DNA from: an uncultured Fidelibacterota bacterium
Lineage (GTDB): Bacteria; Fidelibacterota; Marinisomatia; Marinisomatales; TCS55
Length of the DNA stretch: 57,408 nucleotides
Assembly (NCBI GenBank): GCA_902581045.1
Contig: CACHMU010000006.1
Coordinates: 1 to 57,408 of the forward strand
Direction of reading: 5' to 3'
This document shows positions 37,701 through 44,681 of this stretch, in pieces. The translations under genes were made by a program, and so were the position numbers. The notes under the pieces were generated by a model. That model saw only the letters and a list, made by a program, of their open reading frames with translations, ran no database searches and was not told where the DNA came from. Position 1 is the stretch's first letter, and the number at the start of each line of letters is the position of its first letter.

Positions 37701-37874
37701 CCCAAGAAACATAAGAGGTAAAATCGATTTTTCAAAACGGCTTAAAAAATAAGCATCTTTAGCTGTCTTTGCTACCAAGCCCATAGCAACCATAAAAAAT
37801 GAGAAGCAGAAAAAAGTCAATACCATTTTCCCCTCCCCACGTTTGACATTGACTATATTTTTTAAAAATTTCAT
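34707..37874 (-). CDS. NTT/MFS-like transporter fused to HEAT repeats and a cyclic-nucleotide-binding domain
   Basis: 1,055 residues in three parts. Residues 1 to about 425 form about 12 membrane helices resembling ATP/ADP (Npt1/Tlc) translocases: an early AKTAKDAYFLSRF, a YQFK helix, and LELLWLPVPPVIRKTLKP before the last helices. About 440-800 contains alternating helices with HEAT-like features (EVRKRILSMAW, EIRAACAIAIIQLES). About 930-1055 is a cNMP-binding domain with IMAEGDYGDSLFIVVDG, LGKGACLGEMALLDGEPRS and ATV. The phosphate-cassette Arg-Ser is present, so a cyclic nucleotide may bind. Transport substrate cannot be assigned. The gene starts directly after the stop of the upstream membrane protein gene. 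Confidence 0.85.
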   Translation of the reverse strand: MKFLKNIVNVKRGEGKMVLTFFCFSFFMVAMGLVAKTAKDAYFLSRFEKSILPLMFLGVAVVIAPVLTYYTKLSKKLSPRLLFTITSSIFISTFIIAQPIITGWVIPTVYIWIELVVGIMIIQFWGFAAESFEPQQAKRLFGIIGGGGSFAVMLIGMILKPFVNVFGTDELLFVAAGLLGLTMFFGLNSIKYLKKSPAKKITSTTKKKKEKKKKDPFIIGIGTIVFLSAIVTILVDYQFKMVASASFPDESGLVGFFGLFYSVAGAASIIMQFFVTGNILSRFGILFGLLILPFFLIAGSTAILFAPILMSVSFAKFSDQTFKFTINTSSLELLWLPVPPVIRKTLKPQVSGTIKSIGEGLGGFTTFLLVKVISIQYLSIVSLGAIAGWLFTAFRVKNGYVKQLENAISKRQIDFEELSIDVQDAAMVKTIEETLSSDDEIKQLFALEIIEGLPLSSWKNTIQNLFNEGSSEVRKRILSMAWDEESILSNDVIISAMNKNDDVTSEAIIVAGRRNIEQASSELEKRLEDEDQEIRAACAIAIIQLESGSKQKAEEILNKMLNSGNELTQAIALKQLIHDDSILTQEKLIQFLKNDGHMISNVALTIAERHNDDELIPAIISNLDVAKTSLQARQTLQKYSDEIILDQFDSLLSSNDTPRKLGLGIIRALREYPENKSIELLISQLQSTDQNIYKESVDALLAIARVEPLNEDNINIISNEINTVANRLYALYETIKILPEDENTFLLNDFLNSEIQNILPTLLKLGVMDKPDTPIETYIQTVKSRDPSKLPFLLEFFENIFSKDQRSIINPLIEPISLDERSDIGHNHFDKLPNNFDDELTKFIYDADKWKSAISLDYIIKSEKSDIFKSLDWEKVSPSSANQELLARQLQKNGQKLDFIPKDRFKLEGLELAMYSTLEKTIILKSVDMFKSIPAENLSRVAQITEEVDFEANTQIMAEGDYGDSLFIVVDGNVKIHKGDQEIVRLGKGACLGEMALLDGEPRSADATVTEDSTLFKIEQEGFYEVMGSQSEIMEGIIKLLSGKLRDTNEKLMSK

Positions 37875-38315
37875 TTAAATTGTTGTTATGATTGAATAAT
37901 CGAAGCCACTTTCATTGATTAGATCCATAAAAAATCCTGCAAAAAAACTAAATAACATAATGAGCAATCCTATAAAGGCAACTGTTACTATTAGTAAAAT
38001 ACCGTTAATAAAGAAATATTGTCTTAATTGGTCTAAAGCAATACCAAAGCTTTTAGCATCCTTGTTTTCTAAAGCAAATTGAAAATGATTAGATGCCACC
38101 GTCAGTTTTGTGCCCAAAACAATATTGATAATTCCTATAATAACTGTTGGAATTGCAAATACGAAAATTGTTAAACAGTAAATAGCGCCTAAGATGATAT
38201 TCATAATACCAACAAGTTTGGTCCACTTAGATAATTTATCCATCGTTAAAAAACCATTTTCATCTAGGCTATAATTCAAATTATTTTTTGTAGATGTTTT
38301 TCGTTTTTCTGCCAT
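37875..38315 (-). CDS. Small membrane protein, DUF5362-like
   Basis: 146 residues with a polar N-terminus and three to four hydrophobic segments (GIMNIILGAIYCLTIFVFAI, TVIIGIINIVLGTKL, INGILLIVTVAFIGLLIML). The order of a WTKLVGIMNIILG helix, a GTKL turn and an amphipathic ALENKDAKSFGIALDQL stretch resembles DUF5362 proteins, without certainty. The stop abuts the ATG of the large transporter fusion with no gap (TAAATG), so both are almost certainly made together. Confidence 0.65.
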   Translation of the reverse strand: MAEKRKTSTKNNLNYSLDENGFLTMDKLSKWTKLVGIMNIILGAIYCLTIFVFAIPTVIIGIINIVLGTKLTVASNHFQFALENKDAKSFGIALDQLRQYFFINGILLIVTVAFIGLLIMLFSFFAGFFMDLINESGFDYSIITTI

Positions 38316-38478
38316 TATATTTTATTATTTAAATAATTGTATGTGGTTTTCTAATCGAATATTATACCATTAATATGATGAAGTTATCGGTGATTAAATA
38401 GAATCAAAAGAAAATAACCGCCTATTCCTTCGTTTTTTAACAATTATTGATTCATTAATAAAGTGTTTATTTTTTTAC

Positions 38479-38495
38479 TATAATAGGTTTATAAT
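38479..38495 (+). promoter_or_regulatory. Candidate -10 elements before the secretin cluster
   Basis: Two TATAAT hexamers occur at 38479-38484 and 38490-38495, 29-45 bases before the lipoprotein ATG. No well-spaced -35 box is visible, so promoter status is tentative. Confidence 0.35.
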
Positions 38496-38523
38496 TAAGG
38501 TATACCCTTTCCGAGGTAAATAC

Positions 38524-39051
38524 ATGAAAAACGTCAAAAATAACAAGGTTTTGCTATCTAACTCGTTTGTTAGAGTGTTAATCAGAGGAATCTTTCCTCT
38601 GGTCCTATTGGCTTTCTCTTCATGTGGTGATGATATGCTAAATACTGAAATAACAGCTTCGAATAAAAATGAAAATTTCGAATTGACTTTGAAAGTAGAT
38701 CCTGATATTGTTTATTTGAATAGTAGCACGAAAGTAACAGTTATTATTAAACGTTTAACTGAAAGTTCAACTACCCCTTCCTCATTACAATTAGACGCTG
38801 TTGGTGGTAAACTTGATGGTAGTGGATTGACTTTCAATAGTTCTTATACTACAGGAACAGTTATTACAGTTACAGGTAAACTAGATTCAAAAATTAATTC
38901 TAAATTTGAAGTTTTAGCGTTCTTTGTTCCTTCATATTCATATTCTAATGGTAATTATACTAATTATATGGAGAATGGTCATGTAACAGCGAGGTACGAT
39001 AATATTAATGTAACGCTTCCAATTCAAATGGCTAAACCAAGGCAAAAGTGA
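38524..39051 (+). CDS. Lipoprotein of unknown function, secretin partner candidate
   Basis: 175 residues, unrecognised. A basic N-terminus with a hydrophobic stretch ends in lipobox FSSC (PLVLLAFSSCGDD, Cys38). The mature part is Thr/Ser-rich and beta-like (LTLKVDPDIVYLNSSTKVTVII, GTVITVTGKL), like an Ig-type or bacterial Big-like domain. Its TGA stop overlaps the GTG start of the secretin (GTGA), so the two are translationally coupled. Pilotin-type lipoproteins escort secretins, but this one shows no pilotin signature, so that role is inference. Confidence 0.75.
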   Translation: MKNVKNNKVLLSNSFVRVLIRGIFPLVLLAFSSCGDDMLNTEITASNKNENFELTLKVDPDIVYLNSSTKVTVIIKRLTESSTTPSSLQLDAVGGKLDGSGLTFNSSYTTGTVITVTGKLDSKINSKFEVLAFFVPSYSYSNGNYTNYMENGHVTARYDNINVTLPIQMAKPRQK

Positions 39052-41153
39052 TTAAGAGACACAAAATTATTTTATTTCTGCTTTTGAGCACAATTATATT
39101 TTCTCAACAAAGAGCATCAAGATCTTCTTCTAGTAGTGCTAATATACCAAAAGATTTAAGGAGTCTGCAGTTTGAACAACTCAAACTTAGTTATATTCAA
39201 ACTGATCGTGCATTAGCCATTTTGAAAACGATGGGTTATGCTGTAGTGGAATTTAGGTCAGCTAAAGGCGAAATATCTGGAGAGAATAATTTTACTCCAA
39301 TTTTTTCAAATTACAATTCAGATTTAAATGCTCCTGGGGCTTTACCAGTCATTATTAAGCTTCCAGATACCGAAACTATTTCCTTGGTTGAAAAAAGTGT
39401 CGCAAAAAAAGCGTTAAGATCAAGTGAAAGAGCGGCATTAGGTGTTGATTTAAGTGGCGTTGTAATGAATAGTACAACAAGCGGTGAGCCGATGCAGAGA
39501 TTATTAGTAGGTTATAAATCAGGTAATTATAAACCAATCGCACGCTTAAGAGATTTAATTCAAAATGAAATAGATACTCCTGCAAGTCAAATTGCAATCG
39601 AAGCTTTGGTTATTGAGGTTAACACAGATAATTTAAATGAGTTGGGAGTTGATTTCACAAGCACAGGGCCTATAACTGCGAGTTTTCCACCTCCAGAGGG
39701 TGGTTCTATTTCTCCATTTACAGTTGTACTTGACCGGACTCTTTTGGGCAGTTCCTCAAATTTTCGAGCTAACATGGAAGCATTAGTTAGTGCTAAAAAA
39801 GCTGAAATTTTATCAAAGCCTTCAATCTTAGCCTTAGATGGTAGACAAGCTAGAATTTTGGTAGGACAGCAGCTGCCAATTCTTAGGACAACGGATACGC
39901 AGCAATCATCAACAAAAACATTTGATTACGTTGATGTGGGAATTGTATTGAACTTAAGGCCTCGGATTAGTGAAGATGGATCAAGAATCACAATTCAGGT
40001 TGAGACGATTATTAGTGAAGCAGAAGAGCGTGTTGGTGCAATTGCTGCAGGTGAAGTTTCATCTGCTCCTATTATCAACAACAGAAAAGTTCAATCTTTT
40101 GTTCGTGTGGCAAATAACACTCCATTTATTATTGGTGGATTGATCAATAAAAAAGTTTCTGAGAATGAGGGGGGTGTACCCATTTTAGGGAAAATTCCTT
40201 TTATAAAAACGTTTTTTTCTGTTCAAGGTGAAAAGTTTACAAGGAAGGAAGTAATCGTCGTTATTACACCTCATATTATTACGGAAAGTGAAAGCAACTT
40301 TAGTCGCGTTATCCCTCAGGATGCTGAACGATTCAATATGATGGATAATCAATCTTTTCCTAATTCCTATAGAGTTCAAAACTCAGATATTTATGATCTA
40401 AACTTTATATATGATAGCCCAATTTTTCAGAATATCAAAAGAGAGGTCCAAAAACGAGCAGAAAATGATGTCACTCTACGTGTTAAAGAACCTTATAAGT
40501 CATTACTTGAAAATAAAATCCCTGGTGAATCAATTATTGTGAAGCGTATGCTGCTTGACATCATTAATAAGCTGAATTATGCTCAACATATTGACCCTGA
40601 TAAAGTATTGTATTTCCGTACATCATCTGTAGATCCAGCAGGGTTTGAGGTCACACCCCTTGCACCAGAGATAAGGAATATACCCGCTGGACAAACTCTT
40701 CAATTAACATATTCACTAGAAGGAAAGGCAACATTTGAAAAACCATTTGTTCGCCCGACTGCACTAACAGGATATATTTCTTTAAAAAGCTCTTTCGATT
40801 CATATAAAAACGCATTGGCACAATTAAATACTTTAGGAGCGACACCAGATGAGGATATTTTTACAATTTTAGTGACAAGGTCAGAACCAAAATATGAAAA
40901 GCGTTTATATGAAGTATTAATCATGAAAAAATTATTAGAGATGAACCCCGATCTTGAATTAACATTTGACTATTTTAAAGCAGGTATTGAGATATTATTC
41001 CCCACAGCCCAAGTCTTAAATAATAATGTACATATTGTAGATCGTGATGCGGCCCAATATTTCTATGAGGTAAATACATATTATGGAGCATTTGAACAAG
41101 AATTTAATCGATTTACTAAAGAATTAAGCGACCTGATTCAAGGTCAAAACTAG
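39048..41153 (+). CDS. Type II/III secretion-type secretin with a long novel C-terminus
   Basis: 701 residues, signal peptide ending IIFSQQ. A secretin core spans about 180-415: QIAIEALVIEVNTDNLNELG, SKPSILALDGRQARILVGQQLPI, VDVGIVLNLRPRIS, FIIGGLINKKVSENEGG, VPILGKIPFIKTFF and VIVVITPHII. The N-terminal 170 residues are not a clear STN or N-domain series. The last 285 residues match nothing I recognise. No gspE/F, pil or fimbrial genes are nearby. The start is GTG overlapping the preceding lipoprotein stop. It should form a gated outer-membrane ring; what passes through is unknown. Confidence 0.88.
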   Translation: MIKRHKIILFLLLSTIIFSQQRASRSSSSSANIPKDLRSLQFEQLKLSYIQTDRALAILKTMGYAVVEFRSAKGEISGENNFTPIFSNYNSDLNAPGALPVIIKLPDTETISLVEKSVAKKALRSSERAALGVDLSGVVMNSTTSGEPMQRLLVGYKSGNYKPIARLRDLIQNEIDTPASQIAIEALVIEVNTDNLNELGVDFTSTGPITASFPPPEGGSISPFTVVLDRTLLGSSSNFRANMEALVSAKKAEILSKPSILALDGRQARILVGQQLPILRTTDTQQSSTKTFDYVDVGIVLNLRPRISEDGSRITIQVETIISEAEERVGAIAAGEVSSAPIINNRKVQSFVRVANNTPFIIGGLINKKVSENEGGVPILGKIPFIKTFFSVQGEKFTRKEVIVVITPHIITESESNFSRVIPQDAERFNMMDNQSFPNSYRVQNSDIYDLNFIYDSPIFQNIKREVQKRAENDVTLRVKEPYKSLLENKIPGESIIVKRMLLDIINKLNYAQHIDPDKVLYFRTSSVDPAGFEVTPLAPEIRNIPAGQTLQLTYSLEGKATFEKPFVRPTALTGYISLKSSFDSYKNALAQLNTLGATPDEDIFTILVTRSEPKYEKRLYEVLIMKKLLEMNPDLELTFDYFKAGIEILFPTAQVLNNNVHIVDRDAAQYFYEVNTYYGAFEQEFNRFTKELSDLIQGQN

Positions 41154-41154
41154 T

Positions 41155-41170
41155 TGTGACCTTAATCACA
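41155..41170. promoter_or_regulatory. Crp/Fnr-family-type operator
   Basis: TGTGACCTTAATCACA is a perfect dyad identical to the CRP consensus TGTGA-N6-TCACA. It starts two bases after the secretin stop and lies 108 bases before the EF-hand gene. No T-tract follows, so it is not a terminator. The regulator is not in the window. Confidence 0.55.
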
Positions 41171-41278
41171 TGAAGTTGAAAAAAAATGAAATAGATTTAA
41201 AACCATTTATGCGGAAGGTGGATAAGCTTAATGAAGAGAAACATTAATATATTAACAAAACTCGTCAAGGAGGATGAT

Positions 41279-42553
41279 ATGAAGTTAATGAAAACAATAC
41301 TTGTTGGAATCATCAGTTTAACTATGATGTTTGCACAGCAAGGTCAAGGCAGTCAAGAACCGCCTCCTGAAGCAAAAGTCTTTCGAGAAGCAATGCAGAA
41401 TAGTGGCGGAGATCTTGAAGCGGCTTATAATGCAGTTTATGATTTTGCAAAAAATAATGCAATGAATGAACCTGATTGGGATCCAGAACTTTTTGAGGAA
41501 TGTGCAGGAGCCGCTAAAGAAGCTCTTATGAGTACAACTCAAGATGGTGGAACACCTCAAGATGCTTTCCGTGATGCTATGGAAGCTGCAGGCAAATGTA
41601 GTGGAGAAATTCCACCTCATGATCCTAGACTAATGGATAAAGTTAGGAAGTATAAAGAAAGAAACTGGGCTCCAGAAGAAAATAACGAAGATTGGATGGA
41701 AGCTTGGGATGATTTTGAAAATTGGAAAGATTGGAAACCACGTTTTGCTCCTGATCACGAAGGTCAAATGGATCATGAAGGTCAAATGGATCATGAAGGT
41801 CAAATGGATCATGAAGGTCAAATGGATCATGATGGAATGGGTAATCAGGATGGTCGAATGGACCCAGTTGCAAAGGCATTCTTTTCCGTAATGGATAGTG
41901 GTGGCAACTTTGACGAAGCGTTTAAAGCTGGTGAACGTGTTGCTAGAGAATTTGACCAACGTGAAGGTGATTATGATGAAGAGCAATGGAATAAATGTAG
42001 GGATCAAGCATATCAAGCAGGGCGCAAAGCTGCAGACGAAGGTGCTGACCCAGGTCAAATATTTGATGCTGTTGGTCGCGCTGGTAATGAATGCAGAGAT
42101 GGTGGACCGCGTGGTGAAGGTGATCATGGTGGCGATCATGGCGACCAAGGTGATGATGCTCCTAACTGGAAATTTGAAGATGTGGATGCAAATGGTGATG
42201 GTGTGATTTCACGTGATGAAGCTAGAGCGAAGTATGGTATAGATCCTCAAGGTAACCCAGTATCAGATTTTGACCAACAATTTGATAATGTTGATTCAAA
42301 TGGTAGTGGAGATGTTGACCCTGATGAGCATGCAGCTGCAGTAAACAACCAAGGTGGTGACTGTGGTTTTCCTATGGGAGATGATGGATCTGTAATGGTT
42401 TCACGACCAGATGGTAGCGAACGTTGGCTTATGGCTGGTGAGTATAACATGAATGATGATGGCTCTGTAACAATAAATAAAGATGGTGAACCAGATAATG
42501 GTGCTACTGTAACGCCTCCACCTTGTAATGATGATCGTGGATCAAATAACTAA
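41279..42553 (+). CDS. Exported EF-hand protein with a duplicated two-cysteine domain
   Basis: 424 residues from the ATG at 41279, chosen for its strong GGAGG site; the frame opens 16 codons earlier. Signal peptide 1-20 ends MMFAQQ. Domain A (31-108, Cys75 and Cys107) and domain A' (197-274, Cys240 and Cys272) are clearly related, with identical 32-residue cysteine spacing. Between them are a Trp/Asp-rich stretch and four DHEGQM repeats. After a Gly/Asp/His linker come two EF-hand loops (303-314 and 339-350) with all main calcium ligands. The whole protein is very acidic. Likely an exported calcium-binding structural or surface protein; function unknown. Possibly linked to the secretin upstream. 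Confidence 0.85.
   Translation: MKLMKTILVGIISLTMMFAQQGQGSQEPPPEAKVFREAMQNSGGDLEAAYNAVYDFAKNNAMNEPDWDPELFEECAGAAKEALMSTTQDGGTPQDAFRDAMEAAGKCSGEIPPHDPRLMDKVRKYKERNWAPEENNEDWMEAWDDFENWKDWKPRFAPDHEGQMDHEGQMDHEGQMDHEGQMDHDGMGNQDGRMDPVAKAFFSVMDSGGNFDEAFKAGERVAREFDQREGDYDEEQWNKCRDQAYQAGRKAADEGADPGQIFDAVGRAGNECRDGGPRGEGDHGGDHGDQGDDAPNWKFEDVDANGDGVISRDEARAKYGIDPQGNPVSDFDQQFDNVDSNGSGDVDPDEHAAAVNNQGGDCGFPMGDDGSVMVSRPDGSERWLMAGEYNMNDDGSVTINKDGEPDNGATVTPPPCNDDRGSNN
41753..41842 (+). repeat. Tandem 18-base repeat coding DHEGQM
   Basis: Four copies of GATCATGAAGGTCAAATG (the first with one C for T), at 41753, 41771, 41789 and 41807, then a degenerate fifth (DHDGMG). Near-identity at the DNA level indicates recent expansion; copy number may vary between strains. 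Confidence 0.95.
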
Positions 42554-42575
42554 TTATTCAAAAGAGTGAATATAT

Positions 42576-42610
42576 AAAAAAAGCCTCTCGGATTTCCGGG
42601 GGGCTTTTTT
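42576..42610 (+). terminator. Rho-independent terminator after the EF-hand gene
   Basis: An A-run and AGCC-TCTCGG pair with CCGGGGGGCT around ATTT, followed by TTTTTT. It closes the EF-hand transcript 23 bases after its stop. Confidence 0.85.
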
Positions 42611-42626
42611 GTTTATAGGGCTTAGA

Positions 42627-42642
42627 TTGATTGCTCAATCAA
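42627..42642. promoter_or_regulatory. Operator-like dyad before the dienoyl-CoA reductase
   Basis: TTGATTGCTCAATCAA has perfect seven-base arms. It lies just upstream of the AGGA ribosome site and 13 bases from the ATG at 42656, so a bound protein would block transcription or translation start. TetR-type regulators of fatty-acid genes use similar dyads; this match is inference. Confidence 0.45.
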
Positions 42643-42655
42643 TAGGAAAAAAAAG

Positions 42656-43504
42656 ATGTTTGATGTTCAATTATTAAAAGGGAAAAAGATTGTAGTAACA
42701 GGTGGAGGGACAGGTCTGGGTAAATCCATGGCTACCCGTTTCGCAGAATTAGGAGCAGATCTCGTGATCACAAGCCGCCGGCAGAATGTGATTGATGAAA
42801 CGGCAAAAGATTTACGTGAACATGGAGTAAAAGTTTTAGCAATTTCTTGTGATGTGAGAGATACTGAACAAGTAGAATCCATGGTTGAACAGACTGTTTC
42901 AGAATTTGGTACGATTGATATTTTACTCAATAATGCTGCTGGCAACTTTATTAGTCCTACTGAAAACTTAAGTTCAAATGCTTTTAGAACTATTGTAGAT
43001 ATTGTATTAAATGGGACATTCCATTGTACTCAGGCAGTTGGTAAGGTGATGCGTAAAAACAAATCGGGTGTCATATTAAATATTGTCACAACCTATGCTT
43101 GGACTGGCTCAGGCTATGTTGTTCCATCTGCTTGTGCGAAAGCAGGTGTTTTGGCTATGACACGATCCTTAGCAGTAGAGTGGGCAAAATACGGAATTCG
43201 AACCGCTGCTATTGCACCGGGTCCTTTCCCTACAAAAGGAGCCTGGTCACGCTTAGCTCCACCTGGATTAGGTATTGAGAAAAAAATGAAAGAACGAATT
43301 CCATTGAAGCGTGTTGGTGAGCATATCGAACTAGCTAATTTGGCAACATATTTAATCAGCGATCAAGCAGCATATATTAACGGAGAAGTTGTTACAATTG
43401 ATGGAGGTGAATGGTTAAAAGGTGCAGGCGAAATGAATGAGTTAGAAAAAATCCCAAAAGCTGCTTGGAAACTTCTTCAAATGAAGAGAAAAAAGAAAAA
43501 GTAG
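42656..43504 (+). CDS. SDR-family 2,4-dienoyl-CoA reductase (DECR-like)
   Basis: Reduces 2,4-dienoyl-CoA with NADPH so that polyunsaturated fatty acids can enter beta-oxidation. 282 residues. The NADP-binding TGGGTGLG is near residue 15 and NNAAGNF follows. The usual YxxxK of SDR enzymes is replaced by SACAK (VVPSACAKAGVLAMTRSLAVEW), exactly as in the animal mitochondrial enzyme; the downstream APGPFPTKGAWSRL, RIPLKRVGEHIELANLATYL and INGEVVTIDGGEW also track that family. Thus it is not the flavin-dependent E. coli FadH. A dyad overlaps its leader. The C-terminus is lysine-rich. Confidence 0.88.
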   Translation: MFDVQLLKGKKIVVTGGGTGLGKSMATRFAELGADLVITSRRQNVIDETAKDLREHGVKVLAISCDVRDTEQVESMVEQTVSEFGTIDILLNNAAGNFISPTENLSSNAFRTIVDIVLNGTFHCTQAVGKVMRKNKSGVILNIVTTYAWTGSGYVVPSACAKAGVLAMTRSLAVEWAKYGIRTAAIAPGPFPTKGAWSRLAPPGLGIEKKMKERIPLKRVGEHIELANLATYLISDQAAYINGEVVTIDGGEWLKGAGEMNELEKIPKAAWKLLQMKRKKKK

Positions 43505-43506
43505 AT

Positions 43507-43737
43507 TTATTGTTGTGACGCTACTACCCAACGCGTGACCAGTTCACCCGTTGATATATATAATAGTGTTGCATAAATAAATGCGACTCCAAATAATGCA
43601 AATGGAGTTATGCGAACTTCATGTGAATATTTTTTGGATTGATGAATTTTAATATGCCAGTATCTAAATGCGATAATGGTTAGATATGAGAGTCCCAATC
43701 CAAAGATAAAGTAACCAACAAGGATATATTGATCCAT
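43507..43737 (-). CDS. Small two-helix membrane protein
   Basis: 76 residues from the ATG at 43737; not recognised. Two hydrophobic segments (about 4-24, YILVGYFIFGLGLSYLTIIAF, and 46-62, TPFALFGVAFIYATLLYI) flank a basic loop with HIKIHQSKKYSHEV. An alternative TTG start at 43773 overlaps the ROK kinase stop as TTGA and would add 12 residues; I cannot choose firmly. It follows the ROK and symporter genes. The short helix-plus-basic-loop start vaguely recalls CcmD, but this is not strong enough to name. Confidence 0.6.
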   Translation of the reverse strand: MDQYILVGYFIFGLGLSYLTIIAFRYWHIKIHQSKKYSHEVRITPFALFGVAFIYATLLYISTGELVTRWVVASQQ

Positions 43738-43769
43738 GTTCGTTAGATTATATAACCATTTACCAAATT

Positions 43770-44654
43770 TCAAATGTGATCCATTATCATTGCAGCACCA
43801 AATACACCACTTGAGTCACCAAGTTTATTTTTTATGATCGGGGTAACAACTACATCGCTGAAGGATTCTTTATATGCAGCTTCAAGTCCTTCCGTATATA
43901 ACATATCGACTTTTGAAAGACCTCCTCCTAGCACAACTACATCTGGGTCAAGTATATCAATTACATTTGCTAAAGCGAGTCCAAAATTATTCATAAAATT
44001 TTCTTTCCATTCTGGATGAGACTCGTACAGTTTATTATCTATTATATCTGTAACGGAAGAATATGATCCAGATAATTCTTTCCATTCTTTTTCTAAAGCA
44101 GTTCCAGAAATATATGACTCAGTACAACCTTGACTACCACAATAACAATCTCGACCACCTTGATAAAGTGTATGATGTCCCCATTCTCCAGCAATTCGAT
44201 TTGGACCGCGGTGAATTTTTTTATTTACTACTATTCCAGCTCCACATCCAGTGCCAAGAATGACGCCAAAAACAACCTCAAACTTTTTTGCTGCTCCAAT
44301 TGTGGCTTCAGCCAATGCGAAACAATTTGCATCGTTTTCCATTAGAACCGGCAAACCCAATGCATCTTCTAGATCTTGTTGTATTGGTTTTCCAATTAAA
44401 CAGACCGTATTACTATTTTTTAGTAATCCTGTTGATGCTTCTATGGTTCCAGGTGTACAAATACCAATTGATGAATCAATTTTCCCAATCTTGATCATTT
44501 CTTTTGAAAGGTCAACAATACGCTGAAGGATTGCATCATATCCCTCATCCCTAAGAGTGAGTGTACGTCTTCTCTCAATTACCTGGAATTGATCATCAAT
44601 AATGATTGCTTCAATTTTTGTTCCACCTAGATCAATTCCTAACCGATTAGCCAT
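43770..44654 (-). CDS. ROK-family sugar kinase
   Basis: 294 residues. The ATP-binding loop is GIDLGGTKIEA (about 4-14), the catalytic aspartate is in MENDANCFA, and the ROK zinc site is in GEWGHHTLYQGGRDCYCGSQ with CTESYISG. These fit glucokinase or N-acetylglucosamine/mannose kinases without distinguishing them. No DNA-binding domain, so it is a kinase and not a repressor. The sodium:solute symporter ends 27 bases upstream on the same strand, suggesting uptake then phosphorylation of one sugar. Confidence 0.92.
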   Translation of the reverse strand: MANRLGIDLGGTKIEAIIIDDQFQVIERRRTLTLRDEGYDAILQRIVDLSKEMIKIGKIDSSIGICTPGTIEASTGLLKNSNTVCLIGKPIQQDLEDALGLPVLMENDANCFALAEATIGAAKKFEVVFGVILGTGCGAGIVVNKKIHRGPNRIAGEWGHHTLYQGGRDCYCGSQGCTESYISGTALEKEWKELSGSYSSVTDIIDNKLYESHPEWKENFMNNFGLALANVIDILDPDVVVLGGGLSKVDMLYTEGLEAAYKESFSDVVVTPIIKNKLGDSSGVFGAAMIMDHI

Positions 44655-44681
44655 AATAAGATTCCATCTGTCTAAAAATTG

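Noticed and set aside
41753-41842. Short regular repeats that could suggest a CRISPR array
   Set aside because: Units are 18 bases, directly adjacent without spacers and in frame in a coding region.
41630-42148. A 172-codon minus-strand open frame opposite the EF-hand gene
   Set aside because: It is the complement of a low-complexity acidic coding region and repeats; its translation is a Thr/Ile/Phe-rich chain with no family features, while the plus-strand protein has signal peptide, EF-hands and a strong ribosome site.
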